Below, in pieces: positions 8,927 to 16,902 of a DNA stretch of 64,000 nucleotides. Below the pieces are notes generated by a model. It was given only the letters and a program-made list of their open reading frames with translations, was not told the DNA's origin and ran no database searches. Position 1 is the stretch's first letter. Every line of letters starts with the position of its first letter. Made by a program: the position numbers and the translations under genes. Origin of the DNA: Streptomyces sp. NBS 14/10 (GTDB lineage: Bacteria; Actinomycetota; Actinomycetes; Streptomycetales; Streptomycetaceae); NCBI RefSeq assembly GCF_002224125.1, contig NZ_NCSM01000007.1:855371-919370 (forward strand). The letters are read 5' to 3'.

Positions 8927-10129
8927 CTAGGGCCTCCCCTGGCGCGCTGACGAGCGGCAGAAATCAGCTTTGATCACGTTCCTGGCGAGTTCGTCGTCGT
9001 TCCAGTTGTCGTTCGTGTTCAGCGACAGCACATGACTGCCGTCCTCCGTCGAAACGGCATAGGTGACCGATCCAAAGATGTCTCCGTCGTGCCCCCACAC
9101 CGTCACGCCGCACGTCAGGGGGTAGCTCCGTACACCGAGCCCGTACGCGTATCCGCGCCCGGTGTCGACGCCGGTCAGCAACTCGCCCTGCTGACGCGAG
9201 GGAAGGACGCGCCCGCCGAAGAGCGCGCCGAAGAAGCGGTTCAGATCGTGGGTGGTCGAGATGATCTCCCCGGCCGCCCCGGCTATGGAGGGGTTGAACT
9301 CGGTGACGTCGTAGACCTTCGCCTCCGGCGAGTCGACGAACAGCCGGGAGTACGCCCGCGCATGAGGCTCCGGCAGGGTCGGGGAGAACCCCGGTACGAC
9401 GGTCTCGTCGAGCTGCAGCGGGCGGAGCAGCCGGCTCTCCACCACGTCGGCGTAGCTCTGTCCGGTGGCGGCCTCGATGACCATCCCCGCGAGGAGATAG
9501 TCGGTGTTGGAGTAGCGCCACTCGTCCCCCGGCTCGAACACGGGCGGGTGGGAGGTGGCGATCTTGACGAGTTGGTCCGGTGTCCAGCTGTCGTAGCGGT
9601 GCTCCAGGAACGCAGCGCCGGTGTAGCGGGAGACGAAGTCCTGGTCCTTGAGGATGTCGAAGACACCGCTGGTGTGGTTGAGGAGTTGGCGAAGGGTGAT
9701 GCTCCGACCGTCGTAGTCGCTGTGGACGAACACTCCGGGAAGCCACTTCTCGACGCTGTCGTCCAGGCTCAGGCTCCCCTCCGCCTCGAGCTTCAATAAC
9801 GTGACCGCGGTGAAGGTCTTGGTGATGCTGCCGATACGGAAGTGATCCGCGGGCGTCCGTGGCCGGGGTCGCTCCAGATCCGCGACCCCGGCCGTGCCGT
9901 ACCAGGACCGCCCCCGGCCCAAGCCGACTCCGGCGACGACACCGGGAGTGCCGCTTGCGACCAGGTCCTCCAGCGCGGCCTGGGTGGCCGGGCGATCCGG
10001 GCCGGTGGGCCGCGGCGGCCGGTGCTGCTGGGCGCTTGCGGTGGACACCGGCGCGAGGGCCAACGCGACGACGGCTGCTGCGACAAGACCGGTGAGTGTG
10101 CGGGGCCGGCGTAGATGATGGCGATTCAT
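8927..10129 (-). CDS. Secreted serine hydrolase, beta-lactamase class C / D-Ala-D-Ala carboxypeptidase family
   Basis: About 400 residues with a Sec signal peptide (MNRHHLRRPRTLTG then a hydrophobic stretch ending near STASAQ). The active-site motif SxxK is SITK in FRIGSITKTFTAV, the Tyr motif is YSN (WRYSNTDYLLAG) and the KTG-box equivalent is HDG (WGHDGDIFG), as in DD-peptidases and esterases of family S12. It probably acts on peptidoglycan stems or small esters outside the cell. I chose the ATG at 10129 because it gives a normal signal peptide; an ATG at 10165 would add 12 residues, and neither has a convincing ribosome site. It is divergent from the SDR gene. Confidence 0.85.
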   Translation of the reverse strand: MNRHHLRRPRTLTGLVAAAVVALALAPVSTASAQQHRPPRPTGPDRPATQAALEDLVASGTPGVVAGVGLGRGRSWYGTAGVADLERPRPRTPADHFRIGSITKTFTAVTLLKLEAEGSLSLDDSVEKWLPGVFVHSDYDGRSITLRQLLNHTSGVFDILKDQDFVSRYTGAAFLEHRYDSWTPDQLVKIATSHPPVFEPGDEWRYSNTDYLLAGMVIEAATGQSYADVVESRLLRPLQLDETVVPGFSPTLPEPHARAYSRLFVDSPEAKVYDVTEFNPSIAGAAGEIISTTHDLNRFFGALFGGRVLPSRQQGELLTGVDTGRGYAYGLGVRSYPLTCGVTVWGHDGDIFGSVTYAVSTEDGSHVLSLNTNDNWNDDELARNVIKADFCRSSARQGRP

Positions 10130-10221
10130 GTTCGCGAAATTACGGGCGATTTGCGGCGCCGCCATCAGGGATCACCCTGGCTCTGCCCTTGGCCCACCCC
10201 GAGATCGGCGTTGCTCGGCGG

Positions 10222-10252
10222 TTGACCTTGACACTGATGTGAGACTTTAGTC
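10222..10252 (+). promoter_or_regulatory. MerR-type promoter/operator of the SDR gene
   Basis: TTGACC at 10222-10227 and TTAGTC at 10247-10252 are separated by 19 bases, the long spacing typical of promoters activated by MerR proteins. The spacer holds TTGACACTGATGTGAG, which matches the promoter of the Old Yellow Enzyme gene 3.5 kb away (17 of 22 bases identical from the -35 onward). The divergent MerR gene at 13801 is therefore the likely regulator. Confidence 0.5.
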
Positions 10253-10286
10253 TTCCTTCGCCGGGATCTCCGACGACGAAGGAGCA

Positions 10287-10973
10287 ATGATGCCGGGAGC
10301 AGTGATCATCGGAGCGGGACCGGGGATCGGCCAGTCGGTCGCCCGCCGCTTCGCACGCGAGGGTCTGCCGATCACCCTCGTGGCACGGTCCGAGAAAACG
10401 CTGACGGTCGCGGCGGAAGCCCTTTCCGCCACCGGGGTGCCGATACGCCCCCTGGTCGCCGACAGCACCGACGAACACGCCCTGCGCACCGCCCTGGACA
10501 CCGCGATCGAGGAATTCGGCCTGCCCGACGTCGTGGTGTACAACGCGGCGATCATCCAGGCGGACTCGCTCGGCGAGCTGTCCGTATCCGCGCACCTGGA
10601 CGCCTGGGCCGTCAACGTGGTCGGGGCGGTCAACGCCGCCGCGCGCGTCGTCCCGGCGATGGCGGAGCGCGGCAGCGGCACGTTTCTCATCACCGGCGGA
10701 ATGCCCGAACCGAAGCCGCAGTACCTCAGCCTCTCCCTCGGCAAGGCCGGTGTGCGGTCGTTGGCGGCGCTTCTCGACCAGCAGTACGGCGTCTCCGGTG
10801 TGCATGTGGCCACGGTGACCGTTGGTGGCCCGGTCGCCCCCGGCACGGATTTCGACCCGGATGTCATCGCCGAACACTACTGGCGGCTGCACACCCAACC
10901 GCGGCACGAGTGGCAGCGGGAGGTCCTGCACAGCGGACGCACCGACCCCGACCCCGTCACCGACCCCGCCTAG
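10287..10973 (+). CDS. SDR-family NAD(P)-binding protein, atypical active site
   Basis: A 228-residue short-chain dehydrogenase fold. The nucleotide-binding loop is IIGAGPGIGQS (GxGxxG) near residues 7-17, and VVYNAAII supplies the NAG-like motif. The usual YxxxK is missing its Tyr: the region reads QYLSLSLGKAG, where the residue four before the Lys is Leu and the only nearby Tyr is seven before it. The enzyme may therefore use a different acid or bind without reducing. AAGGAG at 10279-10284 fits the second ATG (10290) better than the first. It sits behind a MerR-type promoter shared with an ene-reductase, which suggests a response to an electrophilic or xenobiotic signal. The substrate is unknown. 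Confidence 0.8.
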   Translation: MMPGAVIIGAGPGIGQSVARRFAREGLPITLVARSEKTLTVAAEALSATGVPIRPLVADSTDEHALRTALDTAIEEFGLPDVVVYNAAIIQADSLGELSVSAHLDAWAVNVVGAVNAAARVVPAMAERGSGTFLITGGMPEPKPQYLSLSLGKAGVRSLAALLDQQYGVSGVHVATVTVGGPVAPGTDFDPDVIAEHYWRLHTQPRHEWQREVLHSGRTDPDPVTDPA

Positions 10974-11082
10974 AGACGGTTGAACGCGAGACGAACACTT
11001 CATGAGAGTTCGGCCACGCCGGCCCCGTATCCACCTCCGCGTCATACATTCACCCCTGAGGTCATAACCTGACGGGGGAATC

Positions 11083-12627
11083 ATGGTGTGGCTGAAGGAG
11101 CTGGTGGCTCCCGAGAATCTTCTGGCGCTGCTCGGTGTCGTGGTCACGGTCGGGGGGCTGTCGTACGAGCGGCTGATCCCGGGCCGGAAGCGCATCGGAT
11201 ACCGCGTCCAGATGGACACGCGTATAGACGGCAACCCGAACGACGGCCACATACATCAGCTGACCATGCTGGAAGATCTCGCCGGGGCCTCGCTCGTGCT
11301 GCTCCGGATCGAGAACGACGGCTTCCGCAGCATCGACGTCGACGACTACATCACCGCACCCTCGACCGAACACCGCGGGCTCACCGCCGTCTTCCCCGAC
11401 CGTACCGTCCGCGACGTGGCCGTGACCGAGCCCAGCCACCCGGATCTGCTGCGGTACCTGCCGCAGCGCGGGACCGCGACGAATCCGGGGCTCGTCTGCC
11501 GTGGCAATGAGATCGCCCTGCCGAGAGTGCCGCTGAACAAGGGCGACCACTTCAAGCTGCTGGTGCTGCTGACCGGCGGCGGGACCGACAAGGAACCGCA
11601 TGTCGTCGGCCGCATCAGAGAGGGCAGGATCCGGAACAACGAGAACTTCCGGCGCCCCAGCAATCGGGTGCTCGGGCTCATCGGCAGCCTGGTGGTCCTC
11701 ATGATCCTCCAGCCCATCGGCTTTCAGCTCCTGGAACCGGACCCGCTGCGTCAGGGCTGTGCCAAGGGGACACTCACCGTCGTGGGCTCAACCGCCTTCG
11801 AGCCGGTGATGAACGACCTGGACACGGCGTACGAGGACGACTGCGAAGGCGCCGCCCACATCACCGTCAACGCCCAGGGCAGCGTCCGGGGAACGGACAC
11901 ACTCCGGAACGCCGGAGAGGGAGCGAAGGGCTTCCCCGCGTATCTCTCCTTCTCCGACGGCCTCGAAGTGACCGGGGACCCCAAGCTCAAGGGGCATCTG
12001 ACCGCGCTGTCCGTGTACACCGTGGCGGTGAACAAAGACGTCGGGATCTCGGATCTCTCCCTCGCGAACGTGCGCAAGATCTACTCGGGCGAGATCACCA
12101 ACTGGAAGCAGCTCCCCGGCGGACCCGATCTGCCCATCAGGCTGGTGAGCCGGGACGGCAAGTCGGGAACCCGCGGCGTGTTCGAGAACCGTGTGCTGGG
12201 CGGCAAGACCGAGTCCGGGCGCACCTCGGACAACTGCAGAACACCGAAGTTCGACAACACCCGCATCATCCGCTGCGAGCTCGACAGCACGGGAGAGGTG
12301 TTGAAGACCGTGGCCCGGACCCCGGGCGCGATCGGCTACGCCGAGCTGAAGGCGGCCAAGGACCGTGCCGAGGGGCAGAAGGACCTTCATCTGCTGCGCC
12401 TGAACGGGCAGCAGCCGTCCACCACCACGGTCAGGCACGAGACGTACCCCTTCTGGGAGCCCGAGTACGCCTACACCTACGGAACCCCGCCGTCCAACTC
12501 CCTCACCTCAAAGTTCCTGGACTTCCTGGCCGGCGACACCGGCCGGAACCTCATCGAACACCACGGCCATCTGCCCTGCTCCGCCCCGGAGAACCAGCAG
12601 GCGTGCCAGCGGGCGCAACGCCCGTGA
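11083..12627 (+). CDS. Membrane-anchored PstS-like (phosphate-binding family) protein
   Basis: A 514-residue protein. A membrane segment at about 10-27 is followed by a soluble region of about 170 residues, a second membrane segment at about 196-213 (VLGLIGSLVVLMILQPIG), and then a PstS-type periplasmic-binding fold: LTVVGSTAFEPVMNDL, NAQGSVRGTD, VNKDVGISDLSLANVRKIYSGEITNWKQ, RDGKSGTRGVFE and GAIGYAEL. This order places the ligand-binding domain outside the cell and makes it a tethered sensor or receptor rather than a free lipoprotein. It stands alone, with no pstCAB beside it, so a role in phosphate import is doubtful. GGGGGA precedes the ATG. Confidence 0.78.
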   Translation: MVWLKELVAPENLLALLGVVVTVGGLSYERLIPGRKRIGYRVQMDTRIDGNPNDGHIHQLTMLEDLAGASLVLLRIENDGFRSIDVDDYITAPSTEHRGLTAVFPDRTVRDVAVTEPSHPDLLRYLPQRGTATNPGLVCRGNEIALPRVPLNKGDHFKLLVLLTGGGTDKEPHVVGRIREGRIRNNENFRRPSNRVLGLIGSLVVLMILQPIGFQLLEPDPLRQGCAKGTLTVVGSTAFEPVMNDLDTAYEDDCEGAAHITVNAQGSVRGTDTLRNAGEGAKGFPAYLSFSDGLEVTGDPKLKGHLTALSVYTVAVNKDVGISDLSLANVRKIYSGEITNWKQLPGGPDLPIRLVSRDGKSGTRGVFENRVLGGKTESGRTSDNCRTPKFDNTRIIRCELDSTGEVLKTVARTPGAIGYAELKAAKDRAEGQKDLHLLRLNGQQPSTTTVRHETYPFWEPEYAYTYGTPPSNSLTSKFLDFLAGDTGRNLIEHHGHLPCSAPENQQACQRAQRP

Positions 12628-12659
12628 AGCGGCCCCCGCCGGGTCAGCCACCGGACGGG

Positions 12660-13748
12660 TCAGCGGGCAGCGGACATCAGCGGATAGTCGGTGTAGCCCT
12701 CGGGGCCGTACGAGTAAAGGTGCCGCTCGTCGATGGTGTTCAACGGCGCCCCGGCCGCGAACCGCAGGGGCAGGTCGGGGTTGGCGATGAAGGCGCGGCC
12801 GTAGGAGACGAGGTCCGCGCGGCCGTCCGCCAGCACCTTCTCTCCGGCCTCCCAGGTCGTCGCCTCACCGTTCTCGCCGATGTTGGCGATGAGCGGGCCG
12901 GACCAGCGGGGGCGGAGGTCGTCCAGCGCCGGATAGTGGGCGTTGTCCGTGAGGTGGAGGTACCCCAGTCCGGCACTGTCGATCGCGTCGACCAGGGCCC
13001 GGTAGACCGGGGCGGGATCGGACTCGACCATCCCGAACTGCGGATTTCCCGGCGAGATGCGCAGTGCCGTCCGCTCCGCCCCGATGGCCCCGGCGACCGC
13101 TTCGACCGCCTCGACGGCGAACCTGATCCGGCCCGCCACCGAGGCTCCGTACCGGTCCTGCCGCAGGTTGGTGTTGTCCGCGAGGAACTGGTGAATGAGG
13201 TAGCTGTTGGCGCCGTGCAGTTCCACGCCGTCGAAGCCCGCCTCGATCGCGTGACGGGCGGCCTCGGCGTAGTCGTCGAGAGCGGTGCGGATGTCGGCGA
13301 GGCTCATGGCGCGGGGCACCACGACCGCGTCGGCTTTGCGCCCGCCCGGCAGGTGCTCGGGCCCCGGCCCCGGGACGGCGGAGGGTCCGGCGGGGACGGA
13401 GCCGTCGATACGGGCCAGCGGATGTCCCTTGCGGCCGCCGTGCATCAACTGCGCGAAGATCCTGCCGCCCGCGGTGTGCACCGCTTCGGTGACCTTCCGC
13501 CAGCCGGCCACATGCGCTTGCGTCTCCAGACCGGGAACGCGCCAGTCGCTCTGGCCGCGCCGGCTCGGCCAGATCCCCTCGGTGATGAGAAGCCCGGCGC
13601 TCGCGCGCTGCGCGTAATAGTCGGCGACGAGCGGGAGCGGAGTGCCGTCCTCGTGGGCGCGGAACCGGGTCATCGGCGCCATGACGATGCGGTTGGGCAG
13701 CTGGAGCGGCCCCAGGGAATGAGGGGTGAGAAGGTCTGCGTTGGTCAT
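12660..13748 (-). CDS. Old Yellow Enzyme-type alkene reductase (NADH:flavin oxidoreductase)
   Basis: A 362-residue FMN TIM barrel. The N-terminus NRIVMAPMTRFRA, the FAQLMHGGRKGHP segment, the substrate-binding GVELHGANSYLIHQFL region and the C-terminal GRAFIANPDLPLR phosphate-binding loop are all characteristic of the NemA/OYE family, which reduces activated C=C bonds and nitro groups. The ATG at 13748 lies about 7 bases after the proposed -10 box, so the mRNA may be leaderless. It is divergent from a MerR regulator and shares its promoter architecture with the SDR gene at 10287, a common arrangement for electrophile defence. Confidence 0.9.
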   Translation of the reverse strand: MTNADLLTPHSLGPLQLPNRIVMAPMTRFRAHEDGTPLPLVADYYAQRASAGLLITEGIWPSRRGQSDWRVPGLETQAHVAGWRKVTEAVHTAGGRIFAQLMHGGRKGHPLARIDGSVPAGPSAVPGPGPEHLPGGRKADAVVVPRAMSLADIRTALDDYAEAARHAIEAGFDGVELHGANSYLIHQFLADNTNLRQDRYGASVAGRIRFAVEAVEAVAGAIGAERTALRISPGNPQFGMVESDPAPVYRALVDAIDSAGLGYLHLTDNAHYPALDDLRPRWSGPLIANIGENGEATTWEAGEKVLADGRADLVSYGRAFIANPDLPLRFAAGAPLNTIDERHLYSYGPEGYTDYPLMSAAR

Positions 13749-13755
13749 GCCGAGA

Positions 13756-13786
13756 CGGTAGAAGCTCACATTGGTGTCAGATTCAA
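13756..13786 (-). promoter_or_regulatory. MerR-type promoter/operator of the OYE gene
   Basis: Read on the minus strand, TTGAAT (13786-13781) and CTACCG (13761-13756) are 19 bases apart. The spacer CTGACACCAATGTGAGCTT is an imperfect dyad and resembles the spacer at 10228-10246. It lies between the OYE start and the MerR start, so the regulator probably bends this DNA to activate the gene. Confidence 0.55.
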
Positions 13787-13800
13787 GTGGAGGCGGCGAC

Positions 13801-14214
13801 GTGCGCATCGGTGAACTGGCACGCCGTACGGCGGTCAGCGAGCGCTCGCTGCGCTACTACGAGCAGCAGGGGCTGCTCTCCTCACACCGCACGTCCGGCG
13901 GCCACCGCGCCTACGACGAGGGCGCGGTGGACCGGGTGATCCGTATCCAGGAGCTCTACGCCGCCGGGCTGTGCAGCTCGAAGATCGCCGCGTTGCTGCC
14001 CTGCATACGGGACGCGGACGGCGGTCCTTCGCTGGAGGCCACCCCGCTGCTGGTCACCGAGTTGTGCGAGCAGCGGGAGCGGCTGGACCGGATGATCGCG
14101 GACCTGGCCCGCGCCCGCGAAGTCCTCGACGAAGTGATCGAGGCGGCTTCCGGTGAACCGGTGCCCGGCCCGCTCGGCCCGCTCGCCCAGGTACGCGAGG
14201 ACCCGGCCACATGA
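13801..14214 (+). CDS. MerR-family transcriptional regulator
   Basis: A 137-residue regulator with the MerR winged helix at its start (IGELARRTAVSERSLRYYEQQGLL) and wing 2 SGGHRAYDEGAVDRVIRI. A dimerisation coiled coil follows (ELCEQRERLDRMIADLARAREVL). Cysteines occur in LCSSK and LPCIRD but there is no metal-binding C-terminal motif, so an organic ligand is likely. I chose the GTG at 13801, which has GGAGG at 13788-13792; a TTG 30 bases upstream would put the start inside the operator. The gene is divergent from the OYE gene and overlaps the next gene by ATGA. Confidence 0.9.
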   Translation: MRIGELARRTAVSERSLRYYEQQGLLSSHRTSGGHRAYDEGAVDRVIRIQELYAAGLCSSKIAALLPCIRDADGGPSLEATPLLVTELCEQRERLDRMIADLARAREVLDEVIEAASGEPVPGPLGPLAQVREDPAT

Positions 14215-15092
14215 GCGCCCGTCCCGCCGCCGGAAGCGACGAAGACCCGGGCGCCGCGGCGGCCCGCCTCACCGGCCGCCCGGTGACCGGCCTTCGCCGC
14301 CTGTCGGGGACGCAGGCCGAAGTCGTGCTCGACGGCGGGCAGGTGGTGATGGTCAAGCGCGGCTCCGACCCCGGCGCCGCGCTGGCCGAGGCCGCGGGGC
14401 TGCGCTGGCTGGCCGAGGCCGGTACGGTCCGCGTCCCGGCGGTGCACGGCCACGACCCGCACTGGCTGGTGACCGAGCGGGTACCGACCGGCCGCCCGAG
14501 CCCCGAGGCGGCGGCCCGGTTCGGCCACGACCTGGCCGCCCTCCACACCACCGGCGCCCCCGCGTACGGCGCCCCGCCGCCCGGCGGACCCGAGGAGGCG
14601 TATATCGGGCTCGCCCCGATGCGCAGCGTCCCCGGCCCCGACTGGACCCTCTGGTACGCCGAACACCGTGTACTGCCCTATCTGCGCCGCGCGGTCGACG
14701 ACGGCACGATGCGCTCCGCCGAAGCGGCCGTGATCGAGCGCGTCTGCGAACGGCTCCCCGAACTGGCAGGCCCCGCCGAGCCCCCCGCCCGGCTCCACGG
14801 CGACCTGTGGAACGGCAATGTCCTCTGGGGCGCCGACGGCCAAGCCTGGCTGATCGACCCGGCCGCACACGGCGGCCACCGCGAGACCGACCTGGCGATG
14901 CTCCACCTCTTCGGCTGCCCGCACCTGACCCACGTACTCGACGGCTACCAGCAGACCGCCCCACTCGCCGAAGGCTGGCGAGCCCGCATCCCCCTGCACC
15001 AGCTCTTCCCCCTGCTGGTCCACACGGTCCTCTTCGGCCGCGGCTACGCCGAACAGGCCCTCACAGCGGCCCGCGCGGCCCTGTCGGCCTGA
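14211..15092 (+). CDS. Fructosamine kinase family / aminoglycoside phosphotransferase-like protein
   Basis: A 293-residue protein kinase-like enzyme. It has the ATP-binding lysine in VVMVKRGSD, the catalytic loop LHGDLWNGNVLW (H-G-D...N) and the metal-binding aspartate in WLIDPAAHGGHRE. These match the FN3K family, which phosphorylates ketosamines for deglycation. The ATG overlaps the merR stop by four bases, which suggests translation from the same message. Its presence next to an ene-reductase and MerR may mean damage repair of glycated or electrophile-modified molecules; that link is inferred. Confidence 0.83.
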   Translation: MSARPAAGSDEDPGAAAARLTGRPVTGLRRLSGTQAEVVLDGGQVVMVKRGSDPGAALAEAAGLRWLAEAGTVRVPAVHGHDPHWLVTERVPTGRPSPEAAARFGHDLAALHTTGAPAYGAPPPGGPEEAYIGLAPMRSVPGPDWTLWYAEHRVLPYLRRAVDDGTMRSAEAAVIERVCERLPELAGPAEPPARLHGDLWNGNVLWGADGQAWLIDPAAHGGHRETDLAMLHLFGCPHLTHVLDGYQQTAPLAEGWRARIPLHQLFPLLVHTVLFGRGYAEQALTAARAALSA

Positions 15093-15172
15093 CCCGCGCT
15101 CAACTCCGTACAGCCAACCGCCCCGGGGCGGCTAGCATCACCCGCACCGGATCCGACGAACGGAGTTCACCC

Positions 15173-16048
15173 GTGCGTAACCCGCGCGTTGGCGTCGCCA
15201 TCCTGACCATGGGCACTCGGCCCGCCGAACTGACCGCCTTGCTCGCTTCGGTCGCCGAGCAGGACACCCCCGCGGCGCGGGTGGTGGTCGTCGGCAACGG
15301 CTCGCCGCTGCCGCTTCTCCCCGACGGCGTGACCGGTGTCGAACTGCCGGAGAACCTGGGCATCGCCGGCGGCCGGAACGCCGCCCTGGCCCGGCTGAAG
15401 GAGTTCGGGGATGTCGACGTGGTGGTGGACTTGGACGACGACGGGCTGCTGATCAGCACGGACGTCTTCACCCGGCTGGTGGAGCTGTACGAGTCCGACC
15501 CGCGGTTGGGCATCGTCAGCTTCCGCATCGCCGACGAGCGGGGCCGCACCCAGCGCCGCCACGTCCCCCGTCTGCGTAGCTCGGATCCGATGCGCGGCGG
15601 GTGGGTGACCACGTTCCTCGGCGGCGGCCACGGCCTGGCCATGCGGATGCTGGAGGAAATCGGCGGCTGGCCCGAGCCGTTCTTCTACGCCCACGAGGAG
15701 ACCGACCTGTCCTGGCGGGCCCTGGACGCGGGCTGGAAGGTGCTCTACGAACCGGACTTGGTGCTCCAGCATCCGTGGACATCGCCGACCCGCCACGCGG
15801 TCTTCTACCGCATGGTCGCCCGCAACCGGGTCTGGCTCGCCAAACGGCACCTCCCCGCCGTCCTCGTCCCCGTCTACCTGGGGACCTGGACCGCGCTGAC
15901 CATGGCCCGCACCAGGTCGGCGGCCGGTTTGCGGGCATGGTTCGGCGGCTTCGTCGAGGGCCTGCGCACCCCGTGCCCACCGCGCCGGCCGATGCGGTGG
16001 GCCACCGTATGGCGGATGACCCGGCTGGGCCGACCGCCGGTCATCTGA
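15173..16048 (+). CDS. Family 2 glycosyltransferase
   Basis: A 291-residue GT-A enzyme that transfers a sugar from a nucleotide donor. The N-terminus VGVAILTMGTRPAEL, ENLGIAGGRNAAL and the metal-binding VVDLDDDGLL are GT2 marks; FLGGGHGLAMRM and FYAHEETDLSWRAL form the acceptor and catalytic region (ED). Weak hydrophobic segments near 235-255 suggest membrane contact. The GTG at 15173 has GGAG seven bases upstream. It stands alone, 80 bases after the kinase-like gene, with no other cell-surface sugar genes beside it, so the product cannot be told. Confidence 0.85.
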   Translation: MRNPRVGVAILTMGTRPAELTALLASVAEQDTPAARVVVVGNGSPLPLLPDGVTGVELPENLGIAGGRNAALARLKEFGDVDVVVDLDDDGLLISTDVFTRLVELYESDPRLGIVSFRIADERGRTQRRHVPRLRSSDPMRGGWVTTFLGGGHGLAMRMLEEIGGWPEPFFYAHEETDLSWRALDAGWKVLYEPDLVLQHPWTSPTRHAVFYRMVARNRVWLAKRHLPAVLVPVYLGTWTALTMARTRSAAGLRAWFGGFVEGLRTPCPPRRPMRWATVWRMTRLGRPPVI

Positions 16049-16059
16049 TCGAGCAGCCG

Positions 16060-16902
16060 CTACAGCACCAGCGTCCGGTAGCGGTCGGCCACCTCCGCCA
16101 GCACCTCCGCGCCGTCCCGCGCCCATAGGGCCGGGTTGAAGATCTCCACCTCGATCGGCCCGTCGAAGCCCGTCGCGTCGACCCGCTCGCGGAACCAGCG
16201 GAAGTCGACCGCGCCGTCGCCGAGTTGGCCGCGGCCGAGCAGGACGCCTTCCGGGAGAGGGGTGATCCAGTCGGCGAGCTGGAAGGAGGCGAGGCGGCCG
16301 CCGGCGCCCGCGCGGGCGATCTGGTCGGCCACCGTGTCGTCCCACCACAGGTGGTACGTGTCGACGACGACGCCCACCTGGTCCGCCGGGAAACGCTCGG
16401 CCAGGTCGAGGGCCTGGGCGAGGGTGGAGACGACGCAGCGGTCGGAGGCGTACATGGGGTGCAGCGGTTCGATGGCCAGGCGGACGCCGCGGTCGGCGGC
16501 GTAGGGGGCGAGTTCGGCGAGGGCGTCGGCGATGCGCTCGCGGGCGGCGGGGAGGTCGCGGCTGCCGGGTGGGAGGCCGCCGGAGACCAGGATGAGGGTG
16601 TCGGTGCCGAGGGTGGCGGCCTCGTCGATGGCGGCGCGGTTGTCGGCGAGCGCGGCGGCGCGCTCGGCCGGGTCGATGGCGGTGAAGAAGCCGCCCCGGC
16701 ACAGCGAGGTGACGGCCAGGCCCGCGTCGCGGATCAGCCTCGCGGCCGCCTCCACGCCGTACTCCTGCACCGGCGCGCGCCACAGGCCGACGCCCGGGAC
16801 GCCCGCCTTGACGCAGCCCTCCGCCAGCTCGGGCAGCGACCACTGCTTGATGGTTTCCTGGTTGAGGCTCAGGCGGGTCAGGTCGCCGCTCACACCGGTC
16901 AT
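16060..16902 (-). CDS. Sugar phosphate isomerase/epimerase (xylose isomerase-like TIM barrel)
   Basis: A 280-residue AP_endonuc_2 fold. VTSLCRGGFF, LAIEPLHPMY (metal Glu), VGVVVDTYHLWWD (Asp/His) and a final EVEIFNPALW (Glu) supply the metal site seen in hexulose and inosose isomerases. It is the last gene of the operon Gfo/Idh, DUF993, isomerase and overlaps the DUF993 gene by four bases. In such triads the isomerase usually acts on a keto-sugar made by the dehydrogenase; the exact sugar is unknown. Confidence 0.85.
   Translation of the reverse strand: MTGVSGDLTRLSLNQETIKQWSLPELAEGCVKAGVPGVGLWRAPVQEYGVEAAARLIRDAGLAVTSLCRGGFFTAIDPAERAAALADNRAAIDEAATLGTDTLILVSGGLPPGSRDLPAARERIADALAELAPYAADRGVRLAIEPLHPMYASDRCVVSTLAQALDLAERFPADQVGVVVDTYHLWWDDTVADQIARAGAGGRLASFQLADWITPLPEGVLLGRGQLGDGAVDFRWFRERVDATGFDGPIEVEIFNPALWARDGAEVLAEVADRYRTLVL

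Noticed and set aside
7032..8930. 632-codon plus-strand frame spanning the end of the fusion gene and the methyltransferase
   Set aside because: It runs across a terminator hairpin and antisense to the methyltransferase, with no domain similarity.
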